From assembly GCF_041906005.1 (NCBI RefSeq), contig NZ_JAYRJY010000001.1:2170001-2234000 (forward strand): a stretch of DNA of 64,000 bases, written 5' to 3'. Numbering within the stretch: the stretch's first letter is position 1; the number at the start of each line of letters is the position of its first letter. A model generated the notes under the pieces. That model ran no database searches, was not told where the DNA came from, and saw nothing but the letters and a program-made list of their open reading frames with translations. Source of the DNA: Ferrovibrio sp041906005. GTDB taxonomy: Bacteria > Pseudomonadota > Alphaproteobacteria > Ferrovibrionales > Ferrovibrionaceae. Of this stretch, positions 16,634-24,762 are shown piece after piece. The translations under genes were made by a program, and so were the position numbers.

Positions 16634-17743
16634 ATGAAACGCCGTTCCTTCGTGAAAGCCGGTCTGCTCGGGGGCGCTGCCGCAGCCGCCACCTTCGCCA
16701 AGCCCAATATCGCCACGGCGCAGGGTAAAACCTTCCAGTGGAAGATGACCAATGCCTATGGCCCCGGCTCGCCGTTCTACGTGGCCGGTCCGGGCAGCCC
16801 GACCGATTTCTGCGAAATGGTGAAGAAGATGTCGGGCGGCCGGCTGGTGATCCAGCATTTCGCCGCCGGCGAACTGATTCCCGCGCTGGAAGGCTTCGAT
16901 GCGGTGTCGAAGGGCATCGTCGAGATGAATGCCGCCAACAGCTATTTCTGGGCCGGCAAGATTCCCGCCGCGCAGTATTTCACCACGGTTCCGTTCGGCC
17001 TGAATTTCCAGGGCATGACCGCCTGGCTCTATCACGGTGGCGGCCAGAAGCTTTGGGAGGATCTCTACGCGCCCTTCGATCTGTTGCCGATGGCAATGGG
17101 CAATACCGGCGTGCAGATGACCGGCTGGTATCGCAAGCCGATCACTGGCGTGGAGGATTACAAGGGCCTGAAGATGCGCATCCCTGGCCTGGCCGGCAAG
17201 GTCTATGCCACGCTGGGCGTCGATGTGAAGCTGCTGCCCGGCGGTGAAATCTTCCCAGCGCTGGAGCGCGGCGTGATCGATGCCGCCGAGTTTGTCGGGC
17301 CCTACCAGGATCGTCGCCTCGGCCTGCAGAAAGCGGCGAAATACTACTACACCACCGGCTGGCACGAGCCGTCCAACGTCACCGAACTGATCATCAACAA
17401 GAAGGCCTGGGCATCGCTGCCGGCCGACCTGCAGGAAATCGTGCGCGCCGCAGCCGCCGCCTGCAACACGATCAGCCACACCTGGTGCGAGGCCACCAAT
17501 GCCGAGGCCTTGGACGATCTGGTCAAGAACCAGGGTGTGATCGCCCAGCCGCTGCCGCCGCAGGTGGTGGCCAAGCTGAAGGATGCCACCGAGGCGGTGC
17601 TGAACGACGGCGCCGCCAAGGATCCGTCGATCAAGAAAGTTCATGATGCCTTCATGACCTTCAAGGCCAACCACGACAAATGGGCTGGTATTTCGGAATC
17701 GGTCTACCAGACACAAATCCGCGGCCAGCTCAGCAAGGCATGA
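16634..17743 (+). CDS. dctP: TRAP transporter substrate-binding protein DctP
   Basis: A 369-residue periplasmic binding protein with a twin-arginine style signal, MKRRSFVKAGLLGGAAAAAT. It is of the DctP/TAXI-like class that binds carboxylates; the R in GLKMRIPGLAG corresponds to the conserved carboxylate-clamping arginine region. It delivers ligand to the DctQM membrane subunits encoded next. In relatives of this subgroup (mannitol/chloroaromatic, pyruvate or 2-oxo acid binders) the ligand varies, so the substrate is left open. It starts the operon; the gap to dctQ is 9 bases. Confidence 0.92.
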   Translation: MKRRSFVKAGLLGGAAAAATFAKPNIATAQGKTFQWKMTNAYGPGSPFYVAGPGSPTDFCEMVKKMSGGRLVIQHFAAGELIPALEGFDAVSKGIVEMNAANSYFWAGKIPAAQYFTTVPFGLNFQGMTAWLYHGGGQKLWEDLYAPFDLLPMAMGNTGVQMTGWYRKPITGVEDYKGLKMRIPGLAGKVYATLGVDVKLLPGGEIFPALERGVIDAAEFVGPYQDRRLGLQKAAKYYYTTGWHEPSNVTELIINKKAWASLPADLQEIVRAAAAACNTISHTWCEATNAEALDDLVKNQGVIAQPLPPQVVAKLKDATEAVLNDGAAKDPSIKKVHDAFMTFKANHDKWAGISESVYQTQIRGQLSKA

Positions 17744-17752
17744 TCTGATTCC

Positions 17753-18313
17753 ATGTTTGCGTCGCGTCTTGAGTCCGGCGCCCGCATGCTCGATCTCGTA
17801 GTCGAGCATGCGGGGCGCCTCGCATCCTGGACCGGCTTCGCGCTGGTCTGCGTCATGGCCTTCAACGTGCTGCTGCGCTACGCCTTCCATACCGGGTCGG
17901 TGGCGATGCAGGAACTGGAATGGCATCTCATGGCGCCGGTATCGCTGCTTTGCATGGCCTATGCGATCAAGCACGAAGGCCATGTGCGGGTGGATATTCT
18001 CTATGGCCGCTTCCCGGCGCGCCTTAAACAGGTGCTGGAAGTCATATCCTGCCTCGTCGCCGTCGCCTTCGCGGTCATCATCATCCAGCTGTCTCTGGGT
18101 TATGTGATGCAGTCCTATGCGATCGGCGAGAAATCACCCGATCCCGGCGGCCTGCCATATCGTTTCATGCTGAAGGCGATGATCCCGCTTGGCTTCCTGC
18201 TGCTGCTGATCCAGAGCCTGGCCGCCACCCTGCGTGCCCTGATCCCGTTCTTCGGCGGCCATATCCCGCCCGAGTCCCAACCCGATCGTCCGTTTGAACA
18301 TGCCGCTGAATGA
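17753..18313 (+). CDS. dctQ: TRAP transporter small permease DctQ
   Basis: A 186-residue membrane protein with four predicted spans. It has the DctQ features FNVLLRYAFHTGSVAMQELEW and an AIKHEGHVRVDILYGRFP loop. It bridges the binding protein and the large permease. The C-terminus is polar and its gene overlaps dctM by 14 bases. Confidence 0.92.
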   Translation: MFASRLESGARMLDLVVEHAGRLASWTGFALVCVMAFNVLLRYAFHTGSVAMQELEWHLMAPVSLLCMAYAIKHEGHVRVDILYGRFPARLKQVLEVISCLVAVAFAVIIIQLSLGYVMQSYAIGEKSPDPGGLPYRFMLKAMIPLGFLLLLIQSLAATLRALIPFFGGHIPPESQPDRPFEHAAE

Positions 18314-19625
18314 AATCCTGGCGCTGTCCTGCATCGCCTCCTTCTTCGTCCTGCTTGCACTCGGTATCCCGGTTGCGCTCACGCTTGCCATCAGTGGTTT
18401 TTTCTTCGGCTGGATCGGCTTCGGCTCGCTGCTGTTCAACCTGTTGCCGGCCCGTATATTTGGCGTCACCGCCAATTACACGCTGATCGCCATCCCGCTC
18501 TTCGTTTTCATGGGCATGATGCTGGAGAAATCCCGCATCGCCGACGAACTGATGGAGGTGATCGGGCATCTTTCCGGCGGGCTGCGTGGCGGCATGGGGA
18601 TCGGCATCGTGCTGGTCGGCGTGCTGATGGGCGCCACCACCGGCATCGTCGGCGCCACCATCGTCACGCTGGGCCTGCTCACGCTGCCGACGCTGCTGCG
18701 GCGCGGCTATAACAAGAGCATCGCCTGCGGCACCATCTGCGCCTCGGGCACGCTGGGCCAGATCATTCCGCCCAGCACGCTGATCATCCTGCTGGCCGAC
18801 ATTCTGGGCCAATCGGTGGGCACGCTGTTCGCTGCCGCGGTGTTGCCCGGCCTGCTGCTGTCGGGCATTTTTTGTGTCTTCCTGCTGCTGATTGGCATCT
18901 TCAAACCCGAGATGGTGCCGCCGATTCCGCAGGAAGAGCGATTCGCCATGAGCCGGCAGGAATTGCTGCGCAAGACCTTCAAGGTCGGTCTGCCGCCGAT
19001 TGCGCTTGTGCTCTCCGTGCTGGGGTCGATCATTGGCGGCATCGCCGCGCCCACAGAGGCTGCCTCAATGGGCGCGCTGGGCAGCATCCTGGTGGCTGCC
19101 ATCGCCGGCCGGCTGAACTGGGCCATGCTGAAGGAAACCGTTTACGCCACCGGTCGGATCACGGCGTCGATGATGTTCATCCTGATCTGCGCCCAGGTCT
19201 TTGCGCTGGCTTTCCGTGGCCTGCAGGGCGAACAGCTGGTGCATGATTTCTTCAAGCTGGTGCCCGGCGGCATCGAGGGTGTGCTGTGGTTCATGATGAT
19301 CCTGATTTTCATCCTCGGTTTTTTCATCGAGTGGATCGAGATCAGCTATATCGTCGTGCCGCTGTTCCTGCCGATCCTGCAGGCAGCCAATGTTGATCTG
19401 GTTTGGGTCGCCACCCTGATCGCACTCAATATGCAGACCTCCTTCCTGACGCCGCCATTCGGCTGGGCGCTGTTCTACCTGCGCGGCGTGGCGCCACCGC
19501 AGGTGACCACCATGGATATCTACAAGGGTGTGGTGCCGTTCATCGCCCTGCAGATACTGGCCGTGGTGATCCTGTTCTACACGCCATCGATCGCCACCTG
19601 GCTGCCACGCGCCATTGGGTGGTGA
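18300..19625 (+). CDS. dctM: TRAP transporter large permease DctM
   Basis: A 441-residue transporter with about 12 spans. LIAIPLFVFMGMMLEKS and SGTLGQIIPPSTLIILLADI are the DctM signatures, and FIEWIEISYIVVPLFLPIL and MQTSFLTPPFGWALFYLRG follow near the C-terminus. It is the sodium-driven translocation subunit. The ATG at 18300 lies inside dctQ. A gamma-glutamyltranspeptidase-like gene follows after 64 bases and could share the transcript. Confidence 0.93.
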   Translation: MPLNEILALSCIASFFVLLALGIPVALTLAISGFFFGWIGFGSLLFNLLPARIFGVTANYTLIAIPLFVFMGMMLEKSRIADELMEVIGHLSGGLRGGMGIGIVLVGVLMGATTGIVGATIVTLGLLTLPTLLRRGYNKSIACGTICASGTLGQIIPPSTLIILLADILGQSVGTLFAAAVLPGLLLSGIFCVFLLLIGIFKPEMVPPIPQEERFAMSRQELLRKTFKVGLPPIALVLSVLGSIIGGIAAPTEAASMGALGSILVAAIAGRLNWAMLKETVYATGRITASMMFILICAQVFALAFRGLQGEQLVHDFFKLVPGGIEGVLWFMMILIFILGFFIEWIEISYIVVPLFLPILQAANVDLVWVATLIALNMQTSFLTPPFGWALFYLRGVAPPQVTTMDIYKGVVPFIALQILAVVILFYTPSIATWLPRAIGW

Positions 19626-19689
19626 AAGGGCTGGTGAAGGACGATGGGTGGCGCTGGCATCCGGCGCAGCCTTGTCGTAAAGAGCAGTC

Positions 19690-21279
19690 ATGCTGAACAC
19701 ACCGCGCGCCCGCCGGGGCATGGTCACCGCCCCCCATCATCTGGCCGCCGAGGCCGGCCTGGCCGTTCTGCGCGAGGGCGGCAACGCCATCGAGGCCACG
19801 GCCGCGATGGCCGCAGCGCTCACCGTGGTCTACCCGCACATGACCGGCATCGGCGGCGATGGTTTCTGGCTGATCGCCGTGCCGGGGCGCGACGTGATCG
19901 CCATCGAGGCCTGCGGCCGTGCGGCGGCAAAGGTGACGCCGGACCTGTACAAGGCGCAGGGCCTGAGCAGCATTCCCTGGCGCGGCCCGCTGGCAGCCAA
20001 TACCGTAGCCGCCACGGTCAGCGGCTGGGGCGAGGCGCTGAAGCTCAGCGCCGAACTGGGCGGCCAGTTACCACTTTCTCGTCTGGTGCAGGATGCCGCC
20101 TGGCATGCCGAAAACGGTTTCGCGGTGACGCAGAGCCAGCATGATCTCACCACAGCCAAGCTGCCCGAGCTGAAAGATGTGCCCGGCTTCGCGGCGCGCT
20201 TCCTGCCCAACGGCAAACCGCCCGCCGAGCGCAGCCTGATGAAGCTGCCTGCATTGGGTGCCACGCTGAAGGTTATCGGTGCCAAGGGCACGGAGGATTT
20301 CTATCGCGGCGATCTGGCTAGGCGTATTGCGGCCGATCTGGCTCGCATTGGCAGCCCGGTTTCGGCCGAGGACCTCGCTCGCCACCAGGCTCGCCGCGTT
20401 GCGCCGCTCAGCGTCGATATCGCGAGGGCGAAACTTTTCAACTTCCCGCCGCCCACGCAGGGTTTGGCCTCGCTGATGATCCTGGCCTTGTTCGACCGGC
20501 TGGGTGTGCGCGCGGCGGAAGGTTTCGATCATATCCATGGCCTGGTGGAAGCCACCAAGCAGGCATTCATCGTGCGCGATCGTATCGTCGGCGATCCGGA
20601 TGTGATGCCCGAGGCACCGGAGAAGTATCTCGAAGCGGCCAAGCTGGATGAACTGGCCGCTCGCATCGACCGTAAAAAGGCGCTGCCCTGGCCGCAGCCC
20701 GCCTCGGGCGGCGACACCACCTGGATGGGCGCCATCGATGGCAATGGCGTGGCGGTCAGCTTCATCCAGTCGATCTATTTCGAATTCGGCTCGGGCTGCG
20801 TGCTGGAGGAAACTGGCATCAACTGGCAGAATCGCGGTTCCAGCTTCCTGCTCGACGGAAACTCCCCGCGCCTTCTCGCGCCCGGCCGCATGCCTTTCCA
20901 CACGCTCAACCCGGCGCTGGCGCGCTTTGCCGATGGCCGCGTCATGGTCTATGGCACCATGGGCGGCGAGGGCCAGCCGCAGACGCAGTCCGCCTTGTTC
21001 ACGCGCTATGCCATGTTCGGCGAGGGACTGCAGCAGGCGATCACTGCGCCGCGCTGGTTGCTGGGCAAGACCTGGGGCGAAAACAGCGTGACGCTGAAAC
21101 TGGAAAGCCGTTTCGATCCGGCCCTGGTCGCGGCGCTGAAAGCCGCCGGCCATAATGTGGAAATCCTGGAGGATTTCACCGGCACCATGGGCCATGCGGG
21201 CGCCATCGTGCAGTATGCGGACGGCGTGCTGGAAGGCGCCACCGATCCACGCAGCGACGGCGCCGCCGCCGGATTCTGA
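19690..21279 (+). CDS. Gamma-glutamyltranspeptidase family (Ntn-hydrolase) protein
   Basis: A 529-residue autoprocessing Ntn hydrolase. GNAIEATAAMAAALTVVYPHMTGIGG is the N-terminal family motif, and the cleavage/nucleophile site is GGDTTWMGAIDGNGVAVS (Thr 343 the likely new N-terminus). The small-subunit part has NRGSSFLLDGNSPRLLAPG. No signal peptide is visible, which differs from the periplasmic Ggt of E. coli and fits cytoplasmic relatives such as the oxamate amidohydrolase HpxW. The reaction is hydrolysis of a gamma-glutamyl or related amide; the substrate is unknown. It follows the TRAP genes, so the imported acid or amide could be its substrate (inference). Confidence 0.85.
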   Translation: MLNTPRARRGMVTAPHHLAAEAGLAVLREGGNAIEATAAMAAALTVVYPHMTGIGGDGFWLIAVPGRDVIAIEACGRAAAKVTPDLYKAQGLSSIPWRGPLAANTVAATVSGWGEALKLSAELGGQLPLSRLVQDAAWHAENGFAVTQSQHDLTTAKLPELKDVPGFAARFLPNGKPPAERSLMKLPALGATLKVIGAKGTEDFYRGDLARRIAADLARIGSPVSAEDLARHQARRVAPLSVDIARAKLFNFPPPTQGLASLMILALFDRLGVRAAEGFDHIHGLVEATKQAFIVRDRIVGDPDVMPEAPEKYLEAAKLDELAARIDRKKALPWPQPASGGDTTWMGAIDGNGVAVSFIQSIYFEFGSGCVLEETGINWQNRGSSFLLDGNSPRLLAPGRMPFHTLNPALARFADGRVMVYGTMGGEGQPQTQSALFTRYAMFGEGLQQAITAPRWLLGKTWGENSVTLKLESRFDPALVAALKAAGHNVEILEDFTGTMGHAGAIVQYADGVLEGATDPRSDGAAAGF

Positions 21280-21410
21280 CGCTTCTGCCTAAAAATCCGC
21301 CGCCGTGGCCCGGCTTAGGGCAACAGGTCTGCCGCATTTCCGGTTTAGGCTGGACAAGCCGGCCGGCATACCGATTGCATCGTTCCGGCTGGAAACCGCC
21401 GGGATCGGAC

Positions 21411-24400
21411 ATGAGCATTCAGGTCGCGCTGCACCACCGCACCACCTATCGTTACGACAGGCTGATCAGCCTCGGGCCGCAGACGGTGCGCCTGCGTCCG
21501 GCCCCGCATAGCCGTACGCCGGTGCTGAGCTATTCGCTCAAGATCCAGCCCAAGGATCATTTCATCAACTGGCAGCAGGATCCGCAGGGCAATTATCTCG
21601 CCCGCCTGGTCTTCCCCGAACGCACCGATGTCTTCGAGGTGGTGGTCGATCTGGTCGCTGACATGGCGGTGATCAACCCCTTCGATTTTTTCCTCGAACC
21701 CGACGCCGAGCATTTCCCCTTCGACTACGACCCCGGCCTGGAGCAGGAACTGGCGCCGTTCCAGCGCGTCGATCCGCCCGGCCGGCTGCTCAGTCAGTGG
21801 CTCGCCACCGTGCCGCGCGACAAGGCCCGCACCGTCGATTTCCTCGTCGGCCTGAACCGGCGCCTGAGCCAGGAAATCAAGTACCTCATCCGCATGGAAC
21901 CGGGCGTGCAGAGCGCGGAGGAAACGCTGCAGCGCAAAAGCGGCTCCTGTCGCGACACGTCATGGCTGCTGGTGCAGGCGCTGCGGCATCTGGGGTTCGC
22001 CACGCGTTTCGTCTCGGGCTACCTGATCCAGCTGGTGGCCGATATCAAGCCGCTCGATGGTCCCGAAGGGCCGGTCGCCGATTTCACCGACCTGCATGCC
22101 TGGGTCGAGGTCTATCTGCCCGGTGCGGGCTGGATCGGCCTGGATCCCACCTCGGGCCTGATGGCGGGCGAGGGGCATATCCCGCTGGCCGCCACGCCCG
22201 AACCGCAATCGGCGGCACCGATCAGCGGCGCGTTGGAAAAAGCCGAGGTGGATTTTTCCTACGAGATGAAGGTGACGCGTTTCCACGAAACGCCGCGCGT
22301 CACCAAACCGATCTCGGACGAGAACTGGCAGAAGATGCTGTTGCTTGGCGACGCAGTGGACGCCCGGTTGCAAAGCGGCAATGTGCGGCTGACCATGGGC
22401 GGCGAGCCGACCTTCGTTTCCCTCGACGATATGGATGGCGCGGAATGGAACACCGCCGCGCTGGGGCCGAACAAACGCCTGCTGGCCGGCCGCCTGCTGC
22501 GCCGTCTGGCCGACCGTTTCGCGGTCTCGCCCCTGCTGCATTACGGCCAGGGCAAATGGTATCCGGGCGAGCAGTTGCCGCGCTGGGCATTGTCCTGCCA
22601 CTGGCGTCGCGATGGCGAGCCGGTCTGGCGTGACCGCGCATTGCTGGCGGCCGATGAGGATGCCGGCGACGGCGCCACGCCGCGGGATGCCGATATCTTC
22701 GCCGCCGCGCTGGCCGAACGCCTGCAACTCGATCCCGGCTATCGCATCCCGGGTTACGAAGACCTCTGGTATTACCTGTGGCGCGAGCGCCGCCTGCCGG
22801 TGAATGTCGATCCCTTCCAGTCGCATCTGGACGATCCGGAAGAACGCGCGCGGCTGGCCCGCATATTCGAACAGGGACTCGACAGGGTGGTGGGTTATGC
22901 CCTGCCGTTGCAGCGCGAAGGGCTGAACGGATCGAAACGCTGGCGTTCGGGCCCTTGGTTCTTCCGGCCGCAGACCATGTACCTGCTGCCCGGCGATTCA
23001 CCCATGGGCTTCCGGCTGCCGCTCGATTCCCTGCCCTGGGTGGTGGCGAGGGATTATCCGTATCAATACGCGCCCGATCCGATGCAGAACCTGCCACCAT
23101 TGCCGCCGCATGAACGCTTCCGACAGGCACACCATGTGGTGGCTGATCGCATGCAGGCCTGGGCGCGCGGGCAAACTTACGAGACGCTTCCGCGCGAGCA
23201 AAGACCGCTGCCGGCCAACCAGCAATCCGATGCCGGCGCGGTGCGCACCGCCATGTGCATCGAGCCACGCGGCGGCCTGCTGCATGTATTCATGCCGCCG
23301 CTGGAACAGGTCGAGGATTACCTCGATCTCGTTACCGCCATCGAGGATACGGCGGCGACGCTGGGCCGCAAGGTGGTGATCGAAGGTTACCTGCCGCCAC
23401 GCGATGCGCGGCTGCTACATTTCAGCGTCACGCCCGATCCCGGCGTGATCGAGGTGAACATCCATCCCTCGGCCGACTGGCGCGAACTGACCGAGCGCAC
23501 CACGGTATTGTATGAGGAGGCGCGGCAGACCCGGCTCGGCACCGAGAAATTCATGCTCGATGGCCGCCATGTCGGCACCGGCGGCGGCAATCATGTTGTC
23601 ATGGGGGCGGCCACGCCGCCCGACAGCCCCTTCCTGCGCCGACCCGACCTGCTGCACAGCCTGGTCGGGTATTGGCAGAACCATCCTTCATTGTCCTATC
23701 TGTTCTCCGGCCTGTTCATCGGCCCGACCTCACAGCATCCGCGTGTGGACGAGGGGCGCGACGATGCGCTGGTCAACCTGGACATCGCCTTCGAGCAGGT
23801 GGCGAATAATCCGAACCCGCCCCTGTGGCTGGTCGATCGCATCTTCCGCAACGTGCTGGTCGATATCACCGGCAACACGCACCGCACCGAATTCTGCATC
23901 GACAAGCTCTATTCGCCCGACGGCCCCACCGGTCGGCTTGGCCTGGTGGAGTTGCGCGCCTTCGAGATGCCGCCGGATGCGCGCATGAGCCTGGCGCAGC
24001 AACTGCTGCTGCGCAGCCTGATCGCCGCCTTCTGGGATCGGCCCTATACGCGCAAACCCGTGCGCTGGGGCACGCGCCTGCATGACCAATTTCTGCTGCC
24101 GCATTTCTGTCTGCAGGATTTCAGCGATGTGCTGGAGGATCTGGTCGAGCGTGGCTTCGGCTTCGACCCCGAATGGTTCGCCGCCCATGCCGAATTCCGT
24201 TTTCCAAAAATCGGCGAGATCGCCACACGTGGCATCGAACTGGAATTGCGGCATGCGCTGGAGCCCTGGCATGTGCTGGGCGAGGAGGCGACCGGCAGCG
24301 GCACGGTGCGCTTCGTCGATTCATCGGTCGAACGCATGCAGGTGAAGGTGAGGGGGCTGGTCGATGGCCGCCATGTGGTGGCGGTGAATGGCCGCGCGCT

Positions 24401-24740
24401 GCCTTTGCGGGCCACCGGTGTGCCCGGCGAATATGTCGCCGGTCTGCGTTACAAGGCGTGGGACCCGCCCAGCGCCATGCATCCTTCCATCGGCGTGCAT
24501 ACACCGCTCAGCTTCGATCTGTTTGATGGCTGGAACGGCCGTTCGCTTGGCGGCTGCAGCTATCATGTGGCCCATCCAGGCGGGCGCAATTACGACACCT
24601 TCCCGGTGAATGGGAACGAGGCTGAGGCGCGGCGACGGGCGCGGTTCTTCGCCATCGGCCATACGCCGGGCCCGATGCCGATGCCGCCGCTGGGCCCGGC
24701 GCGCGAACAGCCGCTTACCCTCGATCTGCGAACCGGGTAA
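21411..24740 (+). CDS. Transglutaminase-like protein with DUF2126 domain
   Basis: A 1109-residue protein. The N-terminus, VALHHRTTYRYDR, opens the bacterial transglutaminase N-domain. A transglutaminase core follows with the triad Cys 180 (KSGSCRDTS), His 229 (LHAWVEV) and Asp 245 (GLDPTSG). From about residue 300 to the end lies the large DUF2126 domain (for example NVRLTMGGEPTFVSLDD, HVGTGGGNHVVMG, NPSLSYLFSGLFIGPTSQHP), which is related to glutamine synthetase/ATP-dependent carboxylate-amine ligases. The domain pair is typical of clusters with circularly permuted ATP-grasp and alpha-E proteins, predicted to make and break peptide-like bonds. It begins a co-directional set ending near 29066. 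The ATG at 21411 is used; a start 12 codons upstream is less like the family. Confidence 0.88.
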   Translation: MSIQVALHHRTTYRYDRLISLGPQTVRLRPAPHSRTPVLSYSLKIQPKDHFINWQQDPQGNYLARLVFPERTDVFEVVVDLVADMAVINPFDFFLEPDAEHFPFDYDPGLEQELAPFQRVDPPGRLLSQWLATVPRDKARTVDFLVGLNRRLSQEIKYLIRMEPGVQSAEETLQRKSGSCRDTSWLLVQALRHLGFATRFVSGYLIQLVADIKPLDGPEGPVADFTDLHAWVEVYLPGAGWIGLDPTSGLMAGEGHIPLAATPEPQSAAPISGALEKAEVDFSYEMKVTRFHETPRVTKPISDENWQKMLLLGDAVDARLQSGNVRLTMGGEPTFVSLDDMDGAEWNTAALGPNKRLLAGRLLRRLADRFAVSPLLHYGQGKWYPGEQLPRWALSCHWRRDGEPVWRDRALLAADEDAGDGATPRDADIFAAALAERLQLDPGYRIPGYEDLWYYLWRERRLPVNVDPFQSHLDDPEERARLARIFEQGLDRVVGYALPLQREGLNGSKRWRSGPWFFRPQTMYLLPGDSPMGFRLPLDSLPWVVARDYPYQYAPDPMQNLPPLPPHERFRQAHHVVADRMQAWARGQTYETLPREQRPLPANQQSDAGAVRTAMCIEPRGGLLHVFMPPLEQVEDYLDLVTAIEDTAATLGRKVVIEGYLPPRDARLLHFSVTPDPGVIEVNIHPSADWRELTERTTVLYEEARQTRLGTEKFMLDGRHVGTGGGNHVVMGAATPPDSPFLRRPDLLHSLVGYWQNHPSLSYLFSGLFIGPTSQHPRVDEGRDDALVNLDIAFEQVANNPNPPLWLVDRIFRNVLVDITGNTHRTEFCIDKLYSPDGPTGRLGLVELRAFEMPPDARMSLAQQLLLRSLIAAFWDRPYTRKPVRWGTRLHDQFLLPHFCLQDFSDVLEDLVERGFGFDPEWFAAHAEFRFPKIGEIATRGIELELRHALEPWHVLGEEATGSGTVRFVDSSVERMQVKVRGLVDGRHVVAVNGRALPLRATGVPGEYVAGLRYKAWDPPSAMHPSIGVHTPLSFDLFDGWNGRSLGGCSYHVAHPGGRNYDTFPVNGNEAEARRRARFFAIGHTPGPMPMPPLGPAREQPLTLDLRTG

Positions 24741-24762
24741 ACTCTCGCCCGATTCGGACGGG

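Noticed and set aside
16520..17983. Minus-strand open frame opposite dctP
   Set aside because: The dctP protein is complete with signal peptide and family motifs; the antisense product has no known feature.
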